The notes under the pieces: generated by a model
Seen by the model: the letters and a program-made list of their open reading frames with translations, nothing else
What the model was told of the DNA's origin: nothing
Database searches by the model: none
Translations under genes and position numbers: made by a program
Assembly: GCA_902773455.1 (NCBI GenBank)
Contig: CACYEW010000051.1
Coordinates: 1-7,389 of the forward strand
Direction of reading: 5' to 3'
From: an uncultured Ruminococcus sp.
GTDB taxonomy: Bacteria; Bacillota; Clostridia; Oscillospirales; CAG-272
Length of the DNA: 7,389 nucleotides
Shown here: positions 1 to 5,959 of the stretch, piece by piece
Numbering within the stretch: position 1 is the stretch's first letter
How the letters are laid out: each line of letters opens with the position of its first letter

Positions 1-89
1 ATCTTCATCCGCAAAGGCTCTTCATCAAAAATATTGATGGTTTCGCCCAGTTCTTCTTTATACCATTTTCCGACTAAGCGTTTATCCAT
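1..89 (-). CDS. Hypothetical protein, N-terminal 29 residues only (runs off window)
   Basis: Only the start of this gene is in the window. It opens with ATG at 89-87, and a perfect AGGAGGT ribosome site lies at 95-101 with a five-base spacer, so the start is well supported. The visible protein begins MDKRLVGKWYKEELGETINI and is acidic and polar with no signal peptide or membrane segment, so it probably starts as a soluble cytoplasmic protein. The early GKWY followed by short hydrophilic stretches faintly recalls the opening of small lipocalin-like beta-barrels, but this is too little to name a family. It follows the transporter remnant by 62 bases, and I see no clear promoter in that gap. I do not recognise the gene. 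Confidence 0.8.
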   Translation of the reverse strand, partial: MDKRLVGKWYKEELGETINIFDEEPLRMK

Positions 90-151
90 TTTTGACCTCC
101 TGTAAAATCCGATCTGTCCGGATGTGATTAACTGTGTTTGCAGAGCTCTTT

Positions 152-397
152 TTAATTATTTATTTTCTGCTTTCCGAGGCTTTTTGGGGGAATTGCCTCG
201 CTTATCGCGGCGGCGATGATGAGCGCCGCTCCGATCCACCCGTACCATCCGAGCGGTTCGCGCAGAAATACGACCGAGCAAAGGACCGAAACGACGGGCT
301 CGATATAGCCGAGGATCGCCACCGACTGAACGGGAAGCTTCGCCATACCGGGAAAAACGCTTTCGATCAGTTTCCGCCGCGCCTTATTCTGCGGCAA
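152..397 (-). pseudogene. EamA/DMT-family transporter, C-terminal remnant
   Basis: From about 343 down to the TAA at 154-152 the frame encodes the last two membrane helices of a drug/metabolite transporter of the EamA type. The segment LPVQSVAILGYIEPVVSVL followed by FLREPLGW and a final hydrophobic helix (GAALIIAAAISEAI) matches the usual end of the second EamA repeat, including the helix with the conserved glutamate-proline. Full EamA proteins have about 280-300 residues and ten helices. Here only about 62 residues are recognisable, and the frame closes at a TAA at 415-413. The only start upstream is a TTG at 397 with no ribosome site, and the 15 residues after it do not look like EamA. None of the three minus-strand frames between 400 and 510 carries the missing helices. 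This is therefore a truncated, almost certainly non-functional remnant, or an assembly break. Confidence 0.75.
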
Positions 398-513
398 AAC
401 GGCCTGCCGTCGTTATGGTACTTCGCGTAAAGGCTCTGCGCGTCCGCGACCTGCCGGTTTGCAAAAAGATAGCGGCGGTTGACTGTTCGCTCAGTTCGTA
501 TACCGTTTTTCAT
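367..513 (-). CDS. Small basic ORF (48 aa) overlapping the polymerase stop codon
   Basis: An ATG at 513-511 overlaps the TGA of the upstream Y-family polymerase as ATGA, the classic layout for translational coupling. A GGAGA lies directly before the ATG, which is too close to be a good independent ribosome site. The product is very basic, beginning MKNGIRTERTVNRRYLFANR and ending in an arginine-rich tail (CRRIRRGGN), and has no membrane segment. It stops at TGA 369-367, overlapping the transporter remnant in another frame. I do not recognise it. It does not resemble the YolD-like proteins often found beside such polymerases. The end may have been created by the rearrangement that truncated the transporter, so it could be the N-terminal part of a longer partner. 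It could also be spurious. Confidence 0.35.
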   Translation of the reverse strand: MKNGIRTERTVNRRYLFANRQVADAQSLYAKYHNDGRPFCRRIRRGGN

Positions 514-2021
514 TCTCCGGATCTGTGACCTCCGATAGACTTGTTCCGTTCTACGGTCGTCGCGCCTTCTTCGAGGTTCATACCTTTTAAGACGGCGTTT
601 TTGCCGAATTTCTTTTTTATCTCTATCGCCGCTTTCTGTATTCTGCGCTCTTTTTCAAGCGCCGCCTTTTCGGCTTTCGTTTTACGTTCGAGTTCTTCCG
701 GATCGTCGAACATCGTTATCTGCGTCTGAGGCGCCTCTTTGATGACGTCCGATTCGCCGATAACGTGGTTTGCGACGACGTACATCCGGCGTACGGTCAG
801 ATCTTTGTCAACGATGCGGTCGTAAAGCTCCGTGATCTTTTCCATGATCAGTTTAGTTGACGAGGTGAATCTGCCGAGGTTTATCGAGCCGTGCGCCTGC
901 TTCGGCGTTTTGCGCCCGTACCGGTCCGTTTCGACCGCTCCGCGGTACGCTTTGCCGTTTGCGAGGTTTTCGATATCGTAGCCCACCGTAAGCACCATCT
1001 GATCCGTTACAAGACCTTTTTCAACAAGATCGAGCACCAGAAGATCGGTCATCTCCATAACTATCAGCCGTCCTTTTTCAAAGCTGTACGGCTGTGAAAG
1101 CACCTGCCCGGAGCTTAGACTGTTATTTTCCGGTTTATAGGCTTTGACGTCGGCGATCGTCGTCGGCTCCCAGCCCCACGCGTGATTGATGAGAAGCTCG
1201 GCGTTCACGCCGAATTCGCCGTAAAGCCTTTCTTCATTGTCGACGGAGCAGCGCGCTATATCTCCGAGCGTATAGATACCCATATCGGAAAGCCGCTTTG
1301 CGATGCCTCCGCCGATACGCCATATATCGGTGATCGGTCTGTGATCCCAAAGCTGACGCCGGAAGCTCATAACGTCAAGAGCGGCGATACGAACGCCGTT
1401 TTCATCCGCCGGTATGTGCTTCGCCGTTACGTCCATCGCGACTTTGGCAAGGAACATATTCGATCCGATACCGGCCGTTGCGGTTATACCGGTTTCGGCG
1501 AGCACGTTTTTTATGAGCCTCATCGCGAATTCTTTGGCGGTCAGTTTGTAAAGTCTGAGGTACTGAGTCGCGTCGATGAACACCTCGTCGACCGAATACG
1601 CAAAAATATCGTCGGGCGAGACGTCGCGCAGATAGATCGAATAGATCTTTCCGCTGACCTTCATATATTCCGCCATCCTCGGCGGAGCTTTGATGAAATC
1701 GATCTCAAGCGACAAATCGGATTTAAGAGCGTTAAAATCGTCGGATCTTCCTGAAAACGGTTTACCGTGAAGCGCGTATTTACGCTGACGGTTGACCTCG
1801 TTTACCTTTTGGATCGCCTCGAAAAGTCTCGCTCTGCCCGGGATCCCGTAAGATTTCAACGAAGGAGAGACCGCAAGACAGATCGTCTTTTCCGTGCGGC
1901 TCTCGTCAGCTACGACAAGGTTCGTCGTCAGAGGATCGCGCCCGCGTGCAACGCACTCGACCGACGCGTAAAACGATTTAAGGTCTATCGCTATATACGT
2001 TCTGTTTCCGTCGTCGGTCAT
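510..2021 (-). CDS. Y-family translesion DNA polymerase (DinB/UmuC-like)
   Basis: A complete 503-residue error-prone DNA polymerase that inserts nucleotides opposite damaged template bases. The palm motif AIDLKSFYASVE holds the metal ligand D13 and, five residues on, the steric-gate Y18. The second motif YSVDEVFID supplies D145 and E146. A helix-hairpin-helix (IWRIGGGIAKRL, about 233-244) follows, then the little-finger domain. QITMF at 434-438 is a standard beta-clamp-binding motif. The tail is a charged helix and a GKNAVLKGMNLEEGATT stretch that I recall as typical of the Firmicutes UmuC/UvrX-like group. The protein therefore looks intact, and is longer than DNA polymerase IV (about 350 residues) because of this tail. 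ATG 2021 has AAAGGAG at 2027-2033. Promoter and leader lie at 2245-2022. I see no clear LexA box, so SOS control is not shown. The DinB versus UmuC subfamily is left open, hence no symbol. Confidence 0.93.
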   Translation of the reverse strand: MTDDGNRTYIAIDLKSFYASVECVARGRDPLTTNLVVADESRTEKTICLAVSPSLKSYGIPGRARLFEAIQKVNEVNRQRKYALHGKPFSGRSDDFNALKSDLSLEIDFIKAPPRMAEYMKVSGKIYSIYLRDVSPDDIFAYSVDEVFIDATQYLRLYKLTAKEFAMRLIKNVLAETGITATAGIGSNMFLAKVAMDVTAKHIPADENGVRIAALDVMSFRRQLWDHRPITDIWRIGGGIAKRLSDMGIYTLGDIARCSVDNEERLYGEFGVNAELLINHAWGWEPTTIADVKAYKPENNSLSSGQVLSQPYSFEKGRLIVMEMTDLLVLDLVEKGLVTDQMVLTVGYDIENLANGKAYRGAVETDRYGRKTPKQAHGSINLGRFTSSTKLIMEKITELYDRIVDKDLTVRRMYVVANHVIGESDVIKEAPQTQITMFDDPEELERKTKAEKAALEKERRIQKAAIEIKKKFGKNAVLKGMNLEEGATTVERNKSIGGHRSGE

Positions 2022-2109
2022 ACGTTCTCCTTTCCCGCTTCGCGCAGACGAGGGAAAGAAAACGGGAGGCGCCCGAATATTTTCTTTTCAACGACGCCTG
2101 CGTCTAATA

Positions 2110-2162
2110 ACTTGCCGAAGGCAATCATAACTCTAAACTTGCGCGAAGGCGCAATCATAACT
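2110..2162 (-). repeat. Two tandem hairpin-bearing repeats in the polymerase leader
   Basis: Two near-identical units lie side by side. On the plus strand, 2110-2132 reads acttgccgaagg then caatcataact, and 2137-2162 repeats it with a longer core. Each unit centres on a perfect inverted repeat: ttgcc-gaa-ggcaa at 2112-2124 and ttgcgc-gaag-gcgcaa at 2139-2154. The stems differ by an extra base pair, yet pairing is kept in both. AACT-rich words flank them out to about 2200. If the promoter at 2217-2245 is used, both hairpins fall in the untranslated leader of the polymerase mRNA. The units may be a dispersed intergenic repeat, a folded leader element, or weak stall sites. They have no T tract and are not CRISPR-like. 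Confidence 0.7.
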
Positions 2163-2216
2163 GACAACTGATAACTATGAGTTTTAAGTTTGGAGTTTAA
2201 ATTTGATAACGATACG

Positions 2217-2245
2217 ATCATATATCATATTTATGAAAAAGTCAA
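2217..2245 (-). promoter_or_regulatory. Sigma-A-type promoter for the Y-family polymerase
   Basis: Read on the minus strand, TTGACT (2245-2240) and TATGAT (2222-2217) are separated by exactly 17 bases, close to the housekeeping consensus TTGACA-17-TATAAT. Transcription would start near 2210 and leave a leader of about 190 bases before ATG 2021. The promoter lies just beyond the stop codon of the ABC1 kinase, so the polymerase is probably its own transcription unit. No GAAC-N4-GTTC SOS operator is visible nearby. Confidence 0.7.
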
Positions 2246-2256
2246 GGACGGCGTCC
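2236..2256 (-). terminator. Possible weak terminator after the ABC1 kinase gene
   Basis: Seven bases past the kinase stop, the minus strand reads GGACGCCGTCC (2256-2246), a short GC-rich inverted repeat, then TTGAC and five T (2240-2236). The stem is only four to five pairs and the T run is offset, so termination would be weak. The same bases hold the -35 box of the next promoter. Confidence 0.3.
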
Positions 2257-2262
2257 GGCAGT

Positions 2263-3969
2263 TTATTTGAGCTTCTTTATCGAGAAGATCGCGAGAGCGA
2301 TCGAGAAAACTATGCCGGCGACGCCGAGAAGCGGCATGCCGTTCGGCAGGATCGGTTTTATATCTGCCGAGCAAAGCATGCAGGAACCTATGAAGAGCAC
2401 GCAGGCGACAAGCGTCAGCACGGTATAGCGCAGAAAATGCCCTATGCGGTCGAGCGGCTTTTCATAGCCGGTCAGCTCCATATTCATTTTCAATTTGCCT
2501 TTTACGGCGTTGTTCAGAGCCTCGGAAGCGAGCGCCGGTATCTTCGCCGCCTTTTTTCCGGCTTCGAGTATCTCTTTACCCTTTTTGACGGCTTCGGTCC
2601 TGAGATCGAAATTCTTCAGCATCCGCTCTTTCATTTTCAGATAGAGCAGATCGAAAATATTGAGTTCCGGGCAAAGCTGTTCTATAACGCCCTCGATGGT
2701 AGTGACCGAACGGGCGAGCACCGTGAACCTGCCGGGCATCGAAACGTGATTTTTCGCGGCGAGGCCCATCACTTCGTTGAACGCCTCCGTCATATTGACG
2801 TCGCTGACGCTTTTCGCGTTCATATACTTCTCTATGAACGCCTCGGCGTCGAGCGTAAGCGCCGCGCGGTCGGTCTGATCCGATGCGGCTCCGAGGTCGG
2901 TAACGGCGTTCACGAGAGCGTCGGCGTCCTTACCGAGCATGGCTTTGACTGCGGTTTGTATCTTGTCGATATCCTTATCGGTTATATGACCGATCATACC
3001 GAAATCTATCCAGTACGGTTTGCCGCCGCTGACCATTATGTTGCCCTGGTGGGGATCGGCGTGGAACGTGCCGACGTCGAGCACCTGATGAACGTAATTC
3101 TCCACTATCACCCTGCCGAGTTCGTCCGTATCGCAGCCGTCTACGGCAAGCTTTTCGGAATCGGCTATTGAATATCCGTCTACGTACGTCATCGTGAATA
3201 TACGTTCGGTCGTCAGCCCGTCTATGACGGTCGGGCAGGAGATCAGCTCACCGTCGCCTATGCAGTTTTCTTTGAAGAATTTCGTATTCTCCGCTTCGAC
3301 GCGGAAATCGAGCTCGTCGTTCGTCACACGTTCAAGCTCCGTTATGACGGATCTGAAATCGATCACCTTTCCGTCCGATTCCTCTCCGACGACGTTGACG
3401 AGGTCGGCGAACTTATGCAGCATTGCGAAGTCTTTGCGCATCATATCGGCAACGAGCGGACGCTGCACTTTCGTGACGACTCTCGTGCCGTCTTTCAAGA
3501 CGCCGTAATGCGCCTGACCTATCGACGCGGAGCCGAGCGGCTCGTCGCGGAATTCCGAATATATCTCGTCGATCTTTTTGCCCGTCTCCTGCTCTATGAC
3601 GGCTCTCGCCACGGCGGGATCGAGCGGACTTACGTTCTGACGGAGTTTTTCGAGCTCTTTGCAGTAGCTTTGCGGCAAAAGGTCCACGCGGCTCGACATT
3701 ATCTGCCCGATCTTGACGTAGGTCGGTCCGAGATCCTCAAGCGTGGTGCGGAGCTCTGCCGGGGTAAATCCGTTCACGTAAAAGTTATGCTTTGCGAATA
3801 TCGCGAGCATTTCGGCGGAGCGGTGCTTTTCTTTTTGATTGAGCGCATCGATCTCGTCTTTAAGCAGACGTTTGAGCTCCTCGCTCATTTCAGCTGTTCT
3901 GCGTTTTATTTTTTCGGTTTTGTCTTTTATTTCCGAGACGATCTTTTCGGTCTTTTCGTTACGCGGCAT
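2263..3969 (-). CDS. ABC1/UbiB (AarF, COQ8-like) atypical kinase, membrane-anchored
   Basis: A complete 568-residue member of the ABC1/UbiB atypical kinase family. After a charged, probably coiled-coil N-terminus (about 1-60) come the family hallmarks: KIGQ (86-89), the Ala-rich-loop equivalent PLGSASIGQ (144-152), the nucleotide-binding lysine K167 in TKVQRP, ELDFRVEAEN (219-228), the catalytic-loop-like FHADPHQGN (302-310; many members have Pro where Gln308 stands), and the metal-binding IDFG (D322). Two C-terminal helices, about 516-534 and 545-565, anchor it to the membrane. Family members act as ATPases or kinases supporting isoprenoid-quinone or other lipid metabolism. The substrate here is unknown, and nothing nearby makes quinones. 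Its start overlaps the HdeD-like gene by 11 bases, with AGGAGG at 3979-3984, so the two are coupled and probably work together at the membrane. Confidence 0.92.
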   Translation of the reverse strand: MPRNEKTEKIVSEIKDKTEKIKRRTAEMSEELKRLLKDEIDALNQKEKHRSAEMLAIFAKHNFYVNGFTPAELRTTLEDLGPTYVKIGQIMSSRVDLLPQSYCKELEKLRQNVSPLDPAVARAVIEQETGKKIDEIYSEFRDEPLGSASIGQAHYGVLKDGTRVVTKVQRPLVADMMRKDFAMLHKFADLVNVVGEESDGKVIDFRSVITELERVTNDELDFRVEAENTKFFKENCIGDGELISCPTVIDGLTTERIFTMTYVDGYSIADSEKLAVDGCDTDELGRVIVENYVHQVLDVGTFHADPHQGNIMVSGGKPYWIDFGMIGHITDKDIDKIQTAVKAMLGKDADALVNAVTDLGAASDQTDRAALTLDAEAFIEKYMNAKSVSDVNMTEAFNEVMGLAAKNHVSMPGRFTVLARSVTTIEGVIEQLCPELNIFDLLYLKMKERMLKNFDLRTEAVKKGKEILEAGKKAAKIPALASEALNNAVKGKLKMNMELTGYEKPLDRIGHFLRYTVLTLVACVLFIGSCMLCSADIKPILPNGMPLLGVAGIVFSIALAIFSIKKLK

Positions 3970-4531
3970 CGCTTTCGCCCTCCTCTTCGTTTTTGAACGG
4001 CCATATCCATATAAGCCGAAGCGCGCTTATGACGGATGAAAACAGCAGAGCGCCGCCGATGATCTTCATAAGTATATCCGGCGTGCCCCAAAACGGATTG
4101 ATGAATATGAGAGCACCGAGCGAAAGAAGAACGGCCGACAAAACGATCATCACCCACCAGCCGCGCCGTCCCGAACGGCGGGCGAAGATCAGGGCGTTAA
4201 GAAACGTGAATATCCCGTCCTGCGCGAGTACGAAACCGAACAGCCATCCGAGCGCCTTCAGCAGATCTTCGCTGTAGATCAGTATTATTACGCCGAAAAC
4301 GGCGACGACTATCGCTCCGGTAAATACGATATAGTGTATCAGCGCTTTTTTGCCCGCGATGAAATCAAGAATCTTCACGAGGGCGAAAATGATCATAACG
4401 TAGCCGGACGCGACGATCAGCGCGTTCATATAATCATCCGGGCATATCAGCATTATGACGCCGACAGCCGCGAGCAGTACGGCGGCAAGCACCGATTGCC
4501 GCTTGAGTTTATCAAGAGTCTGAAAAAGCAT
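3959..4531 (-). CDS. HdeD-like (DUF308) six-helix membrane protein
   Basis: A 190-residue polytopic membrane protein. Six hydrophobic helices are visible, at roughly 13-30, 37-58, 67-86, 92-115, 124-144 and 153-176. They form three pairs with short loops, the repeated layout of the HdeD/DUF308 family. E. coli HdeD is linked to acid resistance, but most family members have no known role, so acid stress is only a possibility here. The C-terminus ends in a short acidic cytoplasmic tail (NEEEGESDAA). ATG 4531 is preceded by GGGAGG (4537-4542) with a five-base spacer. It is the first gene of an operon with the ABC1 kinase, overlapping that start by 11 bases, and has a good promoter at 4571-4599. 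The protein looks intact. Family assignment rests on topology and general resemblance rather than a catalytic motif. Confidence 0.85.
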   Translation of the reverse strand: MLFQTLDKLKRQSVLAAVLLAAVGVIMLICPDDYMNALIVASGYVMIIFALVKILDFIAGKKALIHYIVFTGAIVVAVFGVIILIYSEDLLKALGWLFGFVLAQDGIFTFLNALIFARRSGRRGWWVMIVLSAVLLSLGALIFINPFWGTPDILMKIIGGALLFSSVISALRLIWIWPFKNEEEGESDAA

Positions 4532-4570
4532 TGTTACCTCCCGACTTATCGTCTTACTTCTTACCCTACG

Positions 4571-4599
4571 ATGATACGACGAGATTGTTAAAAAATCAA
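4571..4599 (-). promoter_or_regulatory. Sigma-A-type promoter for the HdeD-ABC1 kinase operon
   Basis: On the minus strand TTGATT (4599-4594) and TATCAT (4576-4571) are 17 bases apart, a good housekeeping-type promoter. It sits between the terminator of the upstream dehydrogenase unit and ATG 4531, giving a leader of about 30-35 bases that contains the ribosome site. An A/T-rich stretch lies just upstream (4600-4619). Confidence 0.7.
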
Positions 4600-4612
4600 G
4601 TTGAAATAAGAT

Positions 4613-4666
4613 AAAAAAACGTAACGGTAAAAGGGAGCGTCGCCGCTCCCCCGGTTTTTGCCGTTA
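4613..4666 (-). terminator. Long rho-independent terminator after the dehydrogenase
   Basis: A perfect seven-pair stem with a four-base loop (GGGAGCG-TCGC-CGCTCCC, 4633-4650) is extended by AAAA/TTTT and then TAACGG (4622-4627) pairing with CCGTTA (4661-4666), with a small bulge at 4651-4655. On the minus strand the structure is followed by CG and seven T (4619-4613). It lies 28 bases past the dehydrogenase stop and separates it from the HdeD operon. The plus strand lacks a clean T run after the stem, so its direction is mainly minus. Confidence 0.8.
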
Positions 4667-4693
4667 TTCATATTCGACGCGCCTGTATGCGGT

Positions 4694-5446
4694 TCATTTC
4701 GCCTCGTTTATCGGTTCGGTCCCGTTATCCGTGCCGGCAAGACGGTTGATCCTTACGAGCCAGTCGCTGAACAATGGGCTGATCGCGTCAGCCCACGTCA
4801 GCAGATGACACGGGAACGACGGCACCATAAGTTCTTTTTTCTTTTTTACGACCGACCTGACGACCGCTTTTGCCACCATGTCGGGGTCGCCCCTGGGCGT
4901 GATCCCCGGGCAGTCCACGTGGGCTATCAGCGGAGTATCCATACGGCTCGGATAGATTATCCCTATATTTACGCCGCTGCCGCGAAGCTCCTGACGGAGG
5001 ACCTGGAAAAAGCCGTTCATCGCAAATTTGGCGCCGACGTAAGCCCGCGTCCGGCGGAACGCCTTTCTTTCCGTCCATCGAACACGTCGTGACGATAGAC
5101 CCGCTTTTCTTTTCAAGAAAATACGGCAAAACTGCGTAAACGCAGTTCAGACAGCCGAAATAGTCGACCTCCATGAGCTTGCGTATCTGATCCATACGCA
5201 GATCCTTTGCCGGGCAGCGCAGATAATATATGCCCGCGTTGCAATGGAAAACGTCGAGTCCTCCGAGTTCTTCTATCGCGGTCTCCACCGCTTTTTTGAT
5301 TCCCTCGGCGTCGGTCACGTACGTCTCGATGACGACCGCTTTTCTGCCGAGGGCGCGGATCTGATCCGCCGCCTCGTCGAGCCGCTCGCGGTTTCTCGCT
5401 ATGAGCGCCACGTCCGCTCCTTCTTTTGCCATGCGAATCGCCGTCG
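4694..5446 (-). pseudogene. Short-chain dehydrogenase/reductase, 5'-truncated and frameshifted
   Basis: A classical NAD(P)-dependent SDR oxidoreductase of unknown substrate. The first frame (5432 to about 5046) carries AKEGADVALIARNRERLDE, the CNAG motif and SIVTTCS with the catalytic serine. The second frame (about 5043 to TGA 4694) carries the catalytic YVGAK, then the IIYPSRMDTPL loop and a normal C-terminus. Removing one G from the GGG at 5044-5046 joins them as PPDAAYVGAK and puts serine and tyrosine 13 residues apart, the usual SDR spacing. This strongly supports a single-base insertion. The N-terminal strand and TGxxxGxG cofactor motif, about 20 residues, are missing: the sequence runs straight into a hydrolase fragment at 5434-5446. 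Where the active-site Asn of the tetrad is expected (MxVNYFG) there is Asp (MEVDYFG). The general feel is of the 3-ketosphinganine-reductase-like branch, which is only a guess. Confidence 0.85.
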
Positions 5447-5812
5447 AACTTCAGAATATAACCGACCCAGTCCGCGCTCTTCGGGTGAAAAGGCTTGCCG
5501 ATATTGTACGCGGGTACGGTCTCAAATTCAAGGCCGTCGATATCGTAAATTTCGCCCGGTTTTACCGCGACATATTTTCCGATCTTCTCCGCTTTGTTCC
5601 GCATGGGCTCCGGAACGATCAGCACGGTGTCCCTGCCCATAACGCGCTCGATATCAGACATGGAAAAAATGGTCGTAATGATCGTGCGTTATGAGTATGA
5701 AATCCGCGTTCTTCGGCGCGTCGCCGTACTGAAACGGATCGATATGTATTATCCTGCCGCCGGATCTGATCAATATATGATTCTGTTTGAATACGGTTAT
5801 ATTATCTGTCAT
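5434..5812 (-). pseudogene. Metallo-beta-lactamase-fold hydrolase, N-terminal half with frameshift
   Basis: The frame opens at ATG 5812 (MTDNITVFKQNHILIRSGGR) and reaches the zinc-binding motif THDHYDH, then hits a TGA at 5660-5658. Dropping one T from the six-T run (plus-strand A6 at 5664-5669) restores HFSMSDIERVMGRD and continues in frame through VPAYNIGKPFHP and WVGYILKFDG. All of this is characteristic of the UPF0173-like MBL-fold metal-dependent hydrolases. The expected AGDTD and the later histidine ligands never come: at 5434-5446 the sequence changes abruptly into the dehydrogenase. So about the first 127 residues are present, the second half of the metal site is absent, and the product cannot be active as read. 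A good promoter lies upstream (5847-5875), but no strong ribosome site precedes the ATG. Confidence 0.8.
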
Positions 5813-5846
5813 GGCGCGTTATTTTCTTTCTGTATTTACATATTTT

Positions 5847-5875
5847 ATTATGCATTTCTTTTGTGAACAATTCAA
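5847..5875 (-). promoter_or_regulatory. Sigma-A-type promoter for the hydrolase/dehydrogenase unit
   Basis: On the minus strand TTGAAT (5875-5870) and CATAAT (5852-5847) are 17 bases apart in an A/T-rich stretch. It directs transcription into the hydrolase start at 5812 with a leader of about 30 bases, and lies just after the hairpin that ends the surface-protein operon. Confidence 0.65.
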
Positions 5876-5899
5876 CGGCTCAACGCCCCGTAAACCGAA

Positions 5900-5926
5900 A
5901 CGGCGGACGTTTGATGCGTCCGCCGT
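5900..5926 (-). terminator. Terminator hairpin after the camelysin-like gene
   Basis: A perfect ten-pair inverted repeat, ACGGCGGACG with CGTCCGCCGT around a seven-base loop (5910-5916), stands 33 bases past the stop of the exported protein. On the minus strand it is followed by TTCGGTTT, a poor T run, so it is a likely but not ideal intrinsic terminator. The symmetric stem would also form on the other strand. Confidence 0.65.
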
Positions 5927-5959
5927 GATCAGTTTGATATTTATTTGTTTCGCCGTCTT

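Noticed and set aside
90..151. Promoter for the partial gene starting at 89
   Set aside because: No -35/-10 pair with acceptable spacing is visible; only the ribosome site is convincing. The short palindrome AGAGCTCT at 142-149 next to T residues is too small to call a terminator.
2110..2162. Possible CRISPR array
   Set aside because: Only two units with a 4-base gap and no spacers of constant length, no cas genes, and each unit is itself a hairpin.
2018..2221. A 67-codon minus-strand frame just upstream of the polymerase, ending as ATGA on its start codon
   Set aside because: Its ATG lies inside the -10 box of the polymerase promoter, so a transcript from that promoter would not contain it. 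It has no ribosome site, and its sequence is just the translated hairpin repeats and AACT-rich words.
2022..2262. LexA/SOS operator for the polymerase
   Set aside because: I looked for a GAAC-N4-GTTC-like palindrome around the promoter and start codon on both strands and saw none. SOS control cannot be claimed.
2203..3171. Long plus-strand open frame (322 codons)
   Set aside because: Entirely antisense to the well-supported ABC1 kinase. The product is His/Arg/Tyr-rich and matches no family I recognise. The same applies to plus-strand frames at 1182-1754, 3415-3996, 5945-6496 and 6435-7121.
5113..5433. Continuation of the hydrolase frame past the junction (Arg/Gly-rich tail)
   Set aside because: This stretch is the SDR gene read in the wrong frame, and its composition is typical of a shadow frame. 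The SDR frame over the same bases has clear motifs.
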